DNA of 11,090 nucleotides from an uncultured Propionibacteriaceae bacterium (GCA_936941515.1 CAKZJI010000209.1:1-11090); one strand, 5' to 3'. Positions 1 through 7,052 are shown, counted from the first letter of the stretch. Numbers and translations are program-made. Notes: generated by a model from the sequence alone, not told the origin.

Positions 1-129
1 CGTGCGGCGAATCCCCTTCGCCACCGCACGCACCTTGCCGCGTCCGCGGGTCAACAGCGTGACGATCCGATCGTGCTCGCCCAGCTTGTGGGTGCGCAGC
101 ACGATGGCGACGTCGTTGTAGGTGGGCAT
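1..129 (-). CDS. recO: DNA repair protein RecO, N-terminal part (runs off the left edge)
   Basis: The minus strand from the ATG at 129-127 reads 43 codons without a stop to the window edge. The peptide begins [20 protein letters not shown] and continues [20 protein letters not shown]. This matches the typical start of RecO, whose N-terminal OB-fold opens with a Y-x-(D/E)-x-(A/G)-(I/V)-V-L-R motif followed by GE-x-D-(R/K)-(I/L)-V and G-(K/R)-x-x-A-(V/A)-A-(K/R)-G. RecO works with RecR to load RecA onto SSB-coated single-stranded DNA in recombinational repair. The chosen start has GGAAGG five bases upstream on the minus strand. An in-frame ATG at 141-139 would add four residues and cannot be excluded. 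The gene is divergent from trxB, with 63 bp between the two starts. The C-terminal zinc-binding and helical parts lie outside the window. Confidence 0.9.
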   Translation of the reverse strand, partial: MPTYNDVAIVLRTHKLGEHDRIVTLLTRGRGKVRAVAKGIRRT

Positions 130-153
130 AACGCCTTCCATTGTCCCCCAACC

Positions 154-170
154 GCCGCAGCGGCTGCGGC
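154..170. promoter_or_regulatory. Perfect GC-rich inverted repeat between recO and trxB
   Basis: The sequence GCCGCAG-CGG-CTGCGGC is a perfect 7-bp inverted repeat around a 3-base centre. It lies in the 63-bp divergent gap between the recO start and the trxB start, just upstream of the putative trxB -10 element. It could be an operator or simply a chance GC-rich hairpin; no bound protein can be assigned from sequence alone. Confidence 0.35.
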
Positions 171-179
171 ACCGACACC

Positions 180-185
180 TAGGAT
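180..185 (+). promoter_or_regulatory. Putative -10 element for leaderless trxB
   Basis: TAGGAT fits the -10 pattern TAnnnT and is followed by seven bases and then the trxB ATG at 193. That spacing places the expected transcription start at or next to the start codon, as in leaderless actinobacterial mRNAs. It would also explain why no good Shine-Dalgarno sequence precedes this ATG. No convincing -35 element is visible. Confidence 0.45.
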
Positions 186-192
186 CGGGGCC

Positions 193-1131
193 ATGCACAG
201 CAGCTCGCACGACGTCGTCATCGTCGGTTCCGGCCCAGCCGGCTACACCGCCGCGATCTATGCGGCACGGGCCCAGCTGAGCCCGGTGGTCCTCGCGGGC
301 TCCGTGACCGCCGGGGGCGCGCTCATGAACACCACCGAGGTCGAGAACTACCCCGGCTTCCCCGACGGCGTCATGGGCCCTGACCTGATGGAGCAGATGC
401 GCTCCCAGGCCACGAAGTTCGGGGCACAGCTGATCACCGACGACGCCGCATCCGTCGACCTGACGGGAGAAATCAAGAAGGTCACCGACTCCGCCGGCAA
501 GGTGTGGGAGGCGAAGGCCGTGATCCTGGCCATGGGGTCCGGCTACCGGAAGCTGGGGATTGACGGCGAGGAGCGGCTGTCCGGACGGGGCGTGTCGTGG
601 TGCGCCACCTGCGACGGGGCCTTCTTCCGCGACAAGCCCATCGCGGTCATCGGCGGCGGCGACTCCGCCGTGGAGGAGGCCACTTTCCTGACCCGCTTCG
701 GGTCGCGGGTGACGCTGGTGCATCGTCGCGACGAGCTTCGCGCCTCGAAGGCGATGGTCGCTCGCGCAGAGAAGGACCCGAAGCTCGACTTCGCGTGGAA
801 CTCGGTGGTCGAGAGCGTCAACGGCAAAACGAAGGTCGAGTCCCTGACACTCCGCGACACCGTCACGGGAGAGACTCGCCAGCTGGGTGTCTCCGGGGTG
901 TTCGTCGCCATCGGGCACGACCCTCGAAGCCAGATCGTGAAGGGGCAGGTGGATCTCGACGCCGCCGGGTACGTCAAGGTCGCGGAAGGCTCCCAGGCGA
1001 CGAACCTGCCGGGTGTGTTCGCATGCGGGGACCTGGTGGACCACACCTATCGCCAAGCCATCACAGCCGCTGGCTCGGGGTGCCGCGCAGCCCTCGACGC
1101 CGAACGCTGGCTGGCCGAGCAGGCTGACTGA
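193..1131 (+). CDS. trxB: Thioredoxin reductase (NADPH), TrxB
   Basis: This 312-aa flavoprotein has the usual length of low-molecular-weight bacterial thioredoxin reductase. It transfers electrons from NADPH through FAD and a redox-active disulfide to thioredoxin in the cytoplasm. The N-terminal FAD-binding motif is [19 protein letters not shown] (residues 9-27). The active site is [10 protein letters not shown] with Cys137 and Cys140. The inserted NADPH domain has [10 protein letters not shown] (154-163) and [10 protein letters not shown] (177-186), whose basic residues are those used for NADPH preference. The C-terminal FAD contact is [10 protein letters not shown] (274-283) followed by the QAITAAGSG stretch (288-296). 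The reading frame is open upstream to 73, but homology begins at the methionine at 193, so I use that start. trxA follows after 35 bp, so the two are probably co-transcribed. Confidence 0.96.
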   Translation: MHSSSHDVVIVGSGPAGYTAAIYAARAQLSPVVLAGSVTAGGALMNTTEVENYPGFPDGVMGPDLMEQMRSQATKFGAQLITDDAASVDLTGEIKKVTDSAGKVWEAKAVILAMGSGYRKLGIDGEERLSGRGVSWCATCDGAFFRDKPIAVIGGGDSAVEEATFLTRFGSRVTLVHRRDELRASKAMVARAEKDPKLDFAWNSVVESVNGKTKVESLTLRDTVTGETRQLGVSGVFVAIGHDPRSQIVKGQVDLDAAGYVKVAEGSQATNLPGVFACGDLVDHTYRQAITAAGSGCRAALDAERWLAEQAD

Positions 1132-1166
1132 CTACACTCGCCCGGATACGTAAGGAGTTGTGGAAG

Positions 1167-1487
1167 ATGGCAGTCAAGGACGTGACCGAGGCCACTTTTG
1201 CCGATGAGGTCCTGCTGAGCCCCGGCCTGGTCGTAGTGGACTACTGGGCGGACTGGTGCGCGCCGTGCAAGCAGCTGGCGCCGATCATCGACGAGCTGGC
1301 ACGGGAATACGAGGGCAGGGTGAAGTTCGTGAAGGTCGACACCTCCGCCCAGACAGGCCTGGCGGCCGAGCAGGGCATTCTCCAGCTGCCAACACTACAG
1401 TTCTTCAAGGCAGGCCAGGTGGAGAAGCAGCTGGGCGGAGGCAAGTCCAAGAACGCCCTCAAGAAGGTCCTCGACGAGCTGATCTGA
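1167..1487 (+). CDS. trxA: Thioredoxin, TrxA
   Basis: This 106-aa protein is a single classical thioredoxin domain. It reduces disulfides in cytoplasmic proteins and is recycled by the TrxB encoded just upstream. The active site is WADWCAPCK with Cys31 and Cys34 (WCAPC, close to the usual WCGPC). The cis-proline is in the LPT motif (Pro75), and the C-terminal GGGKSKNALKKVLDEL helix is typical. The ATG at 1167 has AAGGAG (1152-1157) nine bases upstream. A TTG at 1158 in the same frame would add only three residues and lies against the ribosome-binding site, so it is unlikely. The stop codon shares its last A with the ATG of the next gene (TGATG), which implies translational coupling. Confidence 0.96.
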   Translation: MAVKDVTEATFADEVLLSPGLVVVDYWADWCAPCKQLAPIIDELAREYEGRVKFVKVDTSAQTGLAAEQGILQLPTLQFFKAGQVEKQLGGGKSKNALKKVLDELI

Positions 1488-2461
1488 TGCCTTCCCATTG
1501 GCCGCGTCGCGACGAACCCCGGGCCCGCCGCAGTGCGACGAGCCCGGTCTCGCCTCCCGAACCGTCGTACCCGGCGCCGCGTCGCACAGCAGGGAGCGTC
1601 CCGACACCGCCGAAGGCACCCCTGCCGAGACGCACAGCCAGCAGCGCCGTGAGCCCCTCCGCCTCAGTCACGGAGACCACCGCGCTCCCGAGGATTGATG
1701 CGACCACCACGCTGCCGAAGATCACAGCCAGCATCCTGAAGGCGGAGCCGAAGCCCAAGACCAGCACGAGAGCCGACGCACAAAACACAGACTCCCAGTC
1801 CAAAGCCCCAAAGAAGAAGAGGACGCAGGACGGCCCGCAGGACACGGGTGCGACGCCCACACCCAGGTCGAGACGCAAAGACAGGGCAGCGCCGCGTCGC
1901 TCTGCGGATTCCCCCAATGAACCCGGATGGCACAACGTCCCCAAGAAAGACACAGACGACGACGCTGAGCATGACGGGAAACCCCCCATCCCCATGGTCG
2001 TGAAGCTGATAGGGCTTGGGCTCGTCGTCGTGGTGCTGGTGCTCGCCGCCCTGCTGGGGCTGTGGTTCGCGGGCGGCAAGCCATCAACCCATGCGGCACG
2101 CTGGTCCACGAAACCTCCCGTGCAGATCGGGAACTTCGTGGTCGGGGACGTCAAAGACGAGTCGTCCCCAAACCGCTCGCAGGCGGTGGTAACAGCCCAG
2201 TATTCCGACGGCGCATCGAAGTTTGTGCTGGTGACCTCCCGGTCCGAGATCAGCGCCCCCGGATTCGCGGAGAGCATAGGCCTCACCAATCCCACGAAAG
2301 TCGGCAAGTCGGTGTGCGGCACCACCGCTGACACCAACGTTCCAGCATGTCTGCGGATCGTGGATTTCACCGGAATCCTGGTCGCCGGGCTGTCCGGTCA
2401 GGACAACGAGACCCTGGCAAAGACCGTGGACACCGTCTATGAGGCGCTCGCCTCGAAGTGA
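1487..2461 (+). CDS. Single-pass membrane protein with a long disordered basic N-terminus, unknown function
   Basis: I do not recognise this 324-aa protein. Residues 1 to about 168 are rich in Pro, Ser, Thr, Arg and Lys, with no hydrophobic segment and basic runs such as KAPKKKR (107-112), so they are probably disordered. Within them ALPRIDATTTLPKI (66-79) is an imperfect short repeat. Residues 170-195 form one strongly hydrophobic segment (VVKLIGLGLVVVVLVLAALL). The remaining ~130 residues look like a small folded domain with two cysteines (277 and 288) that could pair. With no signal peptide ahead of the disordered part, a cytoplasmic tail and an outer C-terminal domain is the likely topology; this is inferred. 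The ATG overlaps the trxA stop by one base, so expression is probably coupled to trxA. It may be a membrane-anchored substrate or partner of the thiol system, but nothing in the sequence proves this. Confidence 0.8.
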   Translation: MPSHWPRRDEPRARRSATSPVSPPEPSYPAPRRTAGSVPTPPKAPLPRRTASSAVSPSASVTETTALPRIDATTTLPKITASILKAEPKPKTSTRADAQNTDSQSKAPKKKRTQDGPQDTGATPTPRSRRKDRAAPRRSADSPNEPGWHNVPKKDTDDDAEHDGKPPIPMVVKLIGLGLVVVVLVLAALLGLWFAGGKPSTHAARWSTKPPVQIGNFVVGDVKDESSPNRSQAVVTAQYSDGASKFVLVTSRSEISAPGFAESIGLTNPTKVGKSVCGTTADTNVPACLRIVDFTGILVAGLSGQDNETLAKTVDTVYEALASK

Positions 2462-2491
2462 GGGCGCTTTCCGCAGGCCACGGGAGACGGC

Positions 2492-2497
2492 TAACGT
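2492..2497 (+). promoter_or_regulatory. Putative -10 element for a leaderless aminotransferase mRNA
   Basis: TAACGT fits TAnnnT and is followed by exactly seven bases and the GTG start at 2505. This is the same geometry as the element before trxB. No Shine-Dalgarno sequence is visible at normal spacing and the -35 region is poor. If correct, the aminotransferase and ddl form their own transcription unit. Confidence 0.4.
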
Positions 2498-2504
2498 TGG
2501 CCAG

Positions 2505-3797
2505 GTGAGCCGACACGACACACGACTCGACCCCTTCGTCGAGCACTATTCCGAACGCACCCAGAGCCTGAGGGTCTCCGCTGTGCGAGCCTTGTTTGCG
2601 GTGGCGAACCGTCCGGAGATCGTGTCGCTGGCAGGGGGGATGCCGAATATCCAGGATCTCCCGCTCGAGGTCATCGGCGAGCACATCGCGCAGCTCATCA
2701 AGGAGCGCGGAACCCAGGTGATGCAGTACGGCTCAGGCCAGGGCGAGCTGACCATCCGCGAGGGGATCTGCGAGGTGATGGCTGAGGAGGGCATCACCGC
2801 CGATCCCGACGAGGTCGTCATCACCGCCGGCTCCCAGCAGGGCCTCGACCTGGTGACCCGCACCTTCTGCGACCCAGGGGATGTGGTCCTCGCGGAGTCG
2901 CCATCGTATGTGGGTGCACTTGGAACATTTCACAGCTACCAGGCGGAGACCGTCCACGTGCCCTGCGACGACGAGGGCGTCAGCCCGGAGGGGCTGCGGG
3001 AGACCATCACGCGGCTGCGGGCCGACGGGAGGCGCATCAAGTTCCTCTACACGATCCCGAACTACAACAATCCGTCCGGCGTCACTCAACCCGTGGAGCG
3101 TCGACGCGCGATCCTGGAGGTCTGCTCGGCGGAGGGAGTGCTTGTCGTCGAGGACAATCCCTACGGGCTGCTGTCGCTGGATGGTGACCCGCTCCCGGCC
3201 ATGCGTTCCCTGGATCACAACGTCATCTACCTGGGATCATTCTCGAAGACATTCGCCCCGGGGTTCCGCGTCGGCTGGGTGTGTGCGCCGCATGCGGTCA
3301 AGGAGCGTCTGGTGCTGGCCCAGGAGTCGGCGACGCTGTGCCCGCCCGTGTTCTCGCAGTTCGCCATCAGCAACTATTTGGAAAGCATCGACTGGCGCGG
3401 TCAGATTGAGGTGTTCCGGGACATGTACCGGGCGCGACGCGACGCGATGCTGTCGGCCCTGGGCAGGGAGATGCCGGGGGGCTGCTCGTGGACACGCCCC
3501 GCTGGCGGGTTCTTCGTGTGGGTGACGCTGCCGGAGGGCGTGGATGCATCGGCGATGTTGCCGCGCGGGGTGAGCGCGCGCGTCGCCTTCGTGCCGGGAC
3601 CCGCTTTCTTCGCCGACGGGCAGGGGTCCCGCAACGTCCGGCTGTCCTACTGCTTCCCGACGCCGGAGCGGATCACCACGGGCGTCGAGCGGTTCGCGCA
3701 GGTCGTTCGCAGCGAGTTGGACATGCTGCAGACTTTCGGCATGCACACCCCGGCCGCTCACCATCGCACCTTCGGTCCAGGCCCCGACGTCAACTAG
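2505..3797 (+). CDS. PLP-dependent aminotransferase, fold type I (class I/II, 2-aminoadipate/MocR-domain-like)
   Basis: Starting at GTG 2505, the product is 430 aa and cytoplasmic. It has the full fold-type-I aminotransferase signature: YGSGQGELTIREGI (75-88), the PLP-contacting AGSQQGLDL (108-116), IPNYNNPSG (184-192) with the substrate/PLP asparagine, EDNPYGLL (216-223), the Schiff-base lysine in GSFSKTFAPGFRVGW (Lys248) and the C-terminal arginine in VRLSYCF (Arg379). This pattern resembles LysN/2-aminoadipate aminotransferases and the catalytic domain of MocR regulators, but no GntR-type helix-turn-helix precedes it. The substrate cannot be read from sequence; an aromatic, branched-chain, aminoadipate or alanine-related substrate is possible. 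The frame is open from 2439, but the upstream residues do not look conserved and the GTG has a well-placed -10 element. Its TAG stop overlaps the AGGAG ribosome-binding site of the following ddl, so those two genes are coupled. Confidence 0.88.
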   Translation: MSRHDTRLDPFVEHYSERTQSLRVSAVRALFAVANRPEIVSLAGGMPNIQDLPLEVIGEHIAQLIKERGTQVMQYGSGQGELTIREGICEVMAEEGITADPDEVVITAGSQQGLDLVTRTFCDPGDVVLAESPSYVGALGTFHSYQAETVHVPCDDEGVSPEGLRETITRLRADGRRIKFLYTIPNYNNPSGVTQPVERRRAILEVCSAEGVLVVEDNPYGLLSLDGDPLPAMRSLDHNVIYLGSFSKTFAPGFRVGWVCAPHAVKERLVLAQESATLCPPVFSQFAISNYLESIDWRGQIEVFRDMYRARRDAMLSALGREMPGGCSWTRPAGGFFVWVTLPEGVDASAMLPRGVSARVAFVPGPAFFADGQGSRNVRLSYCFPTPERITTGVERFAQVVRSELDMLQTFGMHTPAAHHRTFGPGPDVN

Positions 3798-3805
3798 GAG
3801 AACCC

Positions 3806-4744
3806 ATGACTGTGTTTGTGATCGCCGGCGGGTTGAGCCATGAGCGTGATGTATCGCTGCGCTCTGGGCGGCGCATCGCGCATGCGCTGCGAAACCGAGG
3901 GCTTGACGTTCGAGAGCTCGACGTAAGCGCGGACCTAGTGGCGGAGCTTCTGGCAGACGACGATCCCGTGGCCGTTCCGGTGCTGCATGGGGGGCTCGGT
4001 GAGGATGGGGCGTTGCGGGAGGTGCTGTGGACCCTGGGTGTGCCGTTCGTCGGCAGCGATGGGGCCAGTTCCCGCCGGACCTTCGACAAGTCGATTGCGA
4101 CGCGCCTAGTGGATGCGGCTGGCCTGGCCGTGCCGCAGCAGGTGGCGTTGCCCGACGACATCTTCCGTGAGCTCGGCGCGCAGGCGATCATGACCGCCGT
4201 CGGGGAGAAGCTGGGTTTCCCGTTGATGGTCAAGCCCGCCCGGTCGGGGTCGGCGCTAGGCGCGGTGAAGGTCGATGCCCCAGAAGATCTGCCCAGTGCG
4301 CTCGTCGGGGCATTCGCGTACGGGAAAATGGTGGTGATTGAGGAGTTCATCGTGGGCACTGAGGTCGCGGTCACCGTGGTCGACGGGCCGGATGGGCTGG
4401 TGGCGTTGCCGCCCGTCGAGATCCATCCCGCCTCTGGGGTCTACGATTATGAGGCCCGGTACACCGCAGGAGCGACGCGGTTCGTGACACCGGGTGAGCT
4501 GCCGGAGGCCGAGTTGGAGGCTGCGAGGGAGCTCGCCGTGCACTCCCACCAGGCCCTGGGGCAGCGTGATGTCTCCCGCACTGATGCGATCATCCGCGAC
4601 GGGAGGCCCGTGTTCCTGGAGAGCAACGTCGCGCCTGGCCTGACTGAGACGTCGCTTGCTCCTTTGGCCTTTGAGGCCGCGGGCCTGGACTTGGGCGAGG
4701 TCTATGCCGGCCTGATCGAGCAGGCCCGGCTGCGCGGGCACTGA
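3806..4744 (+). CDS. ddl: D-alanine--D-alanine ligase family protein (ATP-grasp)
   Basis: This 312-aa protein matches Ddl enzymes in length. They join two D-alanines with ATP in the cytoplasm to make the terminal dipeptide of peptidoglycan precursors. Visible motifs are GGLSHERDVSLRSG (8-21) with Glu13 for the first D-Ala, HGGLGEDGALRE (61-72), FDKSIATR (93-100), the ATP-grasp VKPARSGSALGAVKV (142-156), EEF (179-181), the loop GVYDYEARY (211-219), and the metal ligands Asp260, Glu272 and Asn274 in LESNVAPGLTETSLAP (271-286). Two usually conserved positions differ: GSALG replaces GSSxG, and NVAPGLT replaces NTxPGMT. These could be neutral or could reflect altered substrate use. AGGAG at 3796-3800 lies five bases before the ATG and overlaps the upstream stop codon, so expression is coupled to the aminotransferase. 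The reading frame is open far upstream, but that part is a shadow of the aminotransferase. Confidence 0.88.
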   Translation: MTVFVIAGGLSHERDVSLRSGRRIAHALRNRGLDVRELDVSADLVAELLADDDPVAVPVLHGGLGEDGALREVLWTLGVPFVGSDGASSRRTFDKSIATRLVDAAGLAVPQQVALPDDIFRELGAQAIMTAVGEKLGFPLMVKPARSGSALGAVKVDAPEDLPSALVGAFAYGKMVVIEEFIVGTEVAVTVVDGPDGLVALPPVEIHPASGVYDYEARYTAGATRFVTPGELPEAELEAARELAVHSHQALGQRDVSRTDAIIRDGRPVFLESNVAPGLTETSLAPLAFEAAGLDLGEVYAGLIEQARLRGH

Positions 4745-4750
4745 CCCGCG
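4733..4750. terminator. Weak hairpin across the ddl stop codon
   Basis: CGCGGG-CACTGA-CCCGCG is a perfect 6-bp stem with a 6-base loop, and the loop contains the ddl TGA. There is no following T-tract, so it is at best a weak or Rho-assisted terminator, or an mRNA-stabilising element. Confidence 0.3.
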
Positions 4751-4780
4751 TGGCATCAGCACTCGCATTTGGCTGGGGCA

Positions 4781-4786
4781 CATACT
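4781..4786 (+). promoter_or_regulatory. Candidate -10 element upstream of the RclA-type gene
   Basis: CATACT is one mismatch from TATACT and lies in the 98-bp gap after ddl, about 57 bp before the ATG at 4843. No good -35 is spaced 16-18 bp upstream. Two purine-rich AAGGAG motifs follow (4790-4795 and 4831-4836); only the second is placed to serve the start codon. The gap holds no other recognisable element, and a regulator such as RclR is not encoded in the window. Confidence 0.25.
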
Positions 4787-4842
4787 GTCAAGGAGGTTCC
4801 GGAGTTTTTCGGTGCCTGACCTGAGACGTGAAGGAGTCCCAC

Positions 4843-6234
4843 ATGACTGTTGAACTCAATGTCAGCTTGCTCGTCATCGGCTGGGGCAAGGGCGGCAAGA
4901 CGCTGGCCCGGAAGCTGGGACTGGCCGGCAAGTCCGTGGCCGTGGTTGAGCGTGACCCCGAGATGATCGGCGGAACCTGCATCAACATTGCATGCGTGCC
5001 GACGAAAGCGCTGGTTCATGATGCCGAGCAGGTGCGTTCCGACGATGACGGCGCCGCAGCATGGCAGCGGGCTGTTGCGCGCCGCAACACCCTGACCGGT
5101 GCGATGCGCACCAAGAACGCGGAGATGATCGAGACGGTTCCCACGGCGACGGTGATCCTGGGCGAGGCTCGCTTCACCGGGCCACATGAGGTGCGCGTCA
5201 CCACCTCCGACGGCGAGGTCGCCATCACGGCCGAGACCATCATCGTCAACACGGGGTCCATCCCGGTACTGCCGCCCATCCCAGGTGCCCGCTGGGGTGG
5301 CCGCATCCATAATTCGACCACCATCCAGCAGCTCACGGAGCGGCCTAACCGCCTCGCGGTGGTGGGTGCGGGGCCGATCGGCCTGGAGTTTGCGTCGATC
5401 TTCGGGCAGTTCGGCTCCGAGGTGACGCTGCTGGACCGCGGTCAGCGCATCCTGCCCAATGAGGACGAGGATGTCGCCACCGCTGCCGTCGGAGCCCTGC
5501 AGGATGCCGGGGTGAAGCTGGTAAATCAGGTGGAGCTCACGGAGATCACAGATGGCGCAGACGGTGTCGAGGTGGCCTGGCGTGATGGCGAGGGCACGCA
5601 CCTAGAGAAGTTCGATGCGGTGCTGCTGGCGACGGGACGGACTGCCGTGACGGCCTCCCTCGGTCTGGATGCCGCTGGCATCGACACTGATGAGCGCGGG
5701 TTCATCCGTGTTGATGAGAAGCTGCGCACCAGCGTCGAGGGCGTGTTCGCGGTCGGCGATGTCAACGGAGGTCCGCAGCAGACCTACATCTCCCTGGATG
5801 ACTTCCGGATCGTCGTCGGCCAGCTGGCCGGGGAGGGGAAGCGGTCGACCGCGGACCGGGCTGCGGTGCCGACGGTGATCTACACGACCCCGCCCATCGC
5901 ACGGGTCGGCATCAACGAGCGTCAGGCCCGTGAGCTGCCGGGCAACATTGGCGTGGCTTCGAAACCGGTCGCAGCCATCGCGATGATGCCGCGCCCGAAG
6001 ATCGAGGGCGATGCCCGGGGTCTGGTGCGTTTCGTCGTGGACCTGGACACTGACCAGATTCTTGGGGCCACCCTCATGCACCACGCGGCCGACGAGGTCA
6101 TCAACCTGGTGGCCATGGCCATGCGCCACGGAATCCCGGCATCAGCGCTGCACAACGCGATCTACACCCACCCGTCGGCCACGGAGGCCCTCAACGAGGT
6201 CCTCGGGGAGCTCCGGCCGCTAGCGACGAGGTAG
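4843..6234 (+). CDS. rclA: RclA-like pyridine nucleotide-disulfide oxidoreductase
   Basis: This 463-aa flavoprotein belongs to the class I pyridine nucleotide-disulfide reductases and resembles E. coli RclA more than lipoamide dehydrogenase. RclA is an FAD enzyme reported to protect against hypochlorous acid and to reduce Cu(II). Diagnostic features are VIGWGKGGKTLARKL (11-25) in place of GxGPGG, the redox pair in GGTCINIACVPTKALVHDA (43-61; Cys46 and Cys51), the NAD(P) motif VVGAGPIGLEFASIFG (173-188), VFAVGDVNGG (301-310), the block TYISLDDFRIV (314-324) followed by GEGKRSTADR (330-339), TTPPIARVG (348-356), and the C-terminal HPSATE (443-448) with the His/Glu catalytic pair. AAGGAG at 4831-4836 lies six bases before the ATG and fixes the start; the five-residue upstream extension overlaps that site. 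It ends 42 bp from the convergent neighbour's stop. A mercuric reductase is unlikely, because the paired C-terminal cysteines are absent. Confidence 0.88.
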   Translation: MTVELNVSLLVIGWGKGGKTLARKLGLAGKSVAVVERDPEMIGGTCINIACVPTKALVHDAEQVRSDDDGAAAWQRAVARRNTLTGAMRTKNAEMIETVPTATVILGEARFTGPHEVRVTTSDGEVAITAETIIVNTGSIPVLPPIPGARWGGRIHNSTTIQQLTERPNRLAVVGAGPIGLEFASIFGQFGSEVTLLDRGQRILPNEDEDVATAAVGALQDAGVKLVNQVELTEITDGADGVEVAWRDGEGTHLEKFDAVLLATGRTAVTASLGLDAAGIDTDERGFIRVDEKLRTSVEGVFAVGDVNGGPQQTYISLDDFRIVVGQLAGEGKRSTADRAAVPTVIYTTPPIARVGINERQARELPGNIGVASKPVAAIAMMPRPKIEGDARGLVRFVVDLDTDQILGATLMHHAADEVINLVAMAMRHGIPASALHNAIYTHPSATEALNEVLGELRPLATR

Positions 6235-6261
6235 GTGCGAGGCTAAAGCAACCGGCCCCGA

Positions 6262-6272
6262 CGCGGTCCGCG
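6262..6272. terminator. Small GC-rich hairpin between convergent genes
   Basis: CGCG-GTC-CGCG sits in the 42-bp gap between the convergent stops of rclA and the unknown minus-strand gene. The position suits a shared terminator, but there is no T-tract on either side, so termination activity is uncertain. Confidence 0.25.
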
Positions 6273-6276
6273 CCGC

Positions 6277-6984
6277 CTAAGGAAAGATCTCCCCGGAGCC
6301 AGGCAGCGGCAGGTCGGGGTCGATGACGAACACCTCAAGGTCGGCAGCGGTGAGCTCGACGAGCAGCGCCTCGGGGCCGCTGATGTAGAGCGAATCGTGG
6401 TAGGCGGGACAGGCCATGACCACGCTGAGCGAGTCCGAGCAGGCGATCAGCGGGTAGTGCGAATGCCCTGGCAGGTTTCCGTCGGGTTTGCGCAGCCACG
6501 CAGGAGGCTCGTGGCGTAACACCGCGCTATCGCTCAGGTTCCCGGACGACGTAAAGGCGAGGTCCGCCACCACATTTCGCGGTAGGGTGCGCAGCAGCGG
6601 CGGTGCCGCATCAAACCCTGGCGCGGCTAGGTCGGCGGCTGTGGTGGCATACCCTTCCCACAGGGCCCACCAGCACTGTTCGTCGGGTTCTAAAATGCGC
6701 GTCAGCACACCTGCCAAGGCTGTGTTCAGCAGCGAGGTCATGTGCGCGAACGGAGGCTCGTAGTCCATCGTTGGGCGTTTCCCGAGGGTCACGCAGACTT
6801 GCAGCCAGGAAAGGGTTGCTGACAGTTGGTCGTGCGGAATGAAGTGCGACCAGGTCACGTCCTTGCCGTCGCGCTGCATGGGCAGGAGAATCCGAGCGAC
6901 TAGCTCATGCTCGCCGTTGACCAGGTCACCGACGCGGCAAGTATATGAGTGGGAATGCAGCCCTTGCGTCTGTTGGTCTTTCAT
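6277..6984 (-). CDS. Uncharacterised actinobacterial-type protein, 235 aa
   Basis: I do not recognise a named family. From the ATG at 6984-6982 the product is 235 aa, soluble and mildly acidic, with no signal peptide or membrane segment. It is rich in aromatic residues. A central ILEPDEQCWWALWEGY (98-112) and a C-terminal part with LIACSDSLSVVMACPAYHDS (179-198) and LYISGPEALLVEL (199-211) recall a loosely defined group of actinobacterial hypothetical proteins with a C-(W/F)-(F/W)-x-(L/V)-W-(E/D)-G motif and a Y-(I/V)-x-G-(S/G)-x-x-L segment. That resemblance is from memory and unverified. Cysteines lie at 16, 64, 104, 182 and 192. The frame opens at GTG 7050, but the ATG has a -10-like TATGGT eight bases upstream, so I prefer it. 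It lies 125 bp downstream of parB on the same strand and may or may not be in that transcription unit. Confidence 0.7.
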   Translation of the reverse strand: MKDQQTQGLHSHSYTCRVGDLVNGEHELVARILLPMQRDGKDVTWSHFIPHDQLSATLSWLQVCVTLGKRPTMDYEPPFAHMTSLLNTALAGVLTRILEPDEQCWWALWEGYATTAADLAAPGFDAAPPLLRTLPRNVVADLAFTSSGNLSDSAVLRHEPPAWLRKPDGNLPGHSHYPLIACSDSLSVVMACPAYHDSLYISGPEALLVELTAADLEVFVIDPDLPLPGSGEIFP

Positions 6985-6992
6985 GCGTAGAG

Positions 6993-6998
6993 ACCATA
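6993..6998 (-). promoter_or_regulatory. Putative -10 element for the 235-aa gene
   Basis: On the minus strand TATGGT is followed by eight bases and the ATG at 6984-6982, compatible with a leaderless or nearly leaderless transcript. No Shine-Dalgarno sequence is visible before this ATG. The -35 region is weak. Confidence 0.35.
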
Positions 6999-7020
6999 CG
7001 TGACCATGTCGACCGAGGCA

Positions 7021-7052
7021 CACGGGTAACACCGTGAGGTGGTACCACACGG
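7021..7052. repeat. Mutually exclusive short inverted repeats upstream of the 235-aa gene
   Basis: CACGG (7021-7025), CCGTG (7032-7036) and CACGG (7048-7052) allow two alternative hairpins that share the middle arm. A 10-bp palindrome GTGGTACCAC occupies 7039-7048. They lie upstream of the putative promoter of the 235-aa gene and downstream of parB, so they could be operator sites or part of the parB 3' untranslated region. Chance cannot be excluded for repeats this short. Confidence 0.3.

Noticed and set aside
1459..2370. 303-codon minus-strand open frame opposite the membrane-protein gene
   Set aside because: It is antisense to a well-supported gene coupled to trxA, and it is a typical shadow frame in GC-rich DNA.
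4843..6234. Mercuric reductase or lipoamide dehydrogenase identity
   Set aside because: There is no C-terminal cysteine pair or heavy-metal-binding domain as in MerA, and GWGKGGK with TYISLDDFRIV fits RclA better than Lpd.
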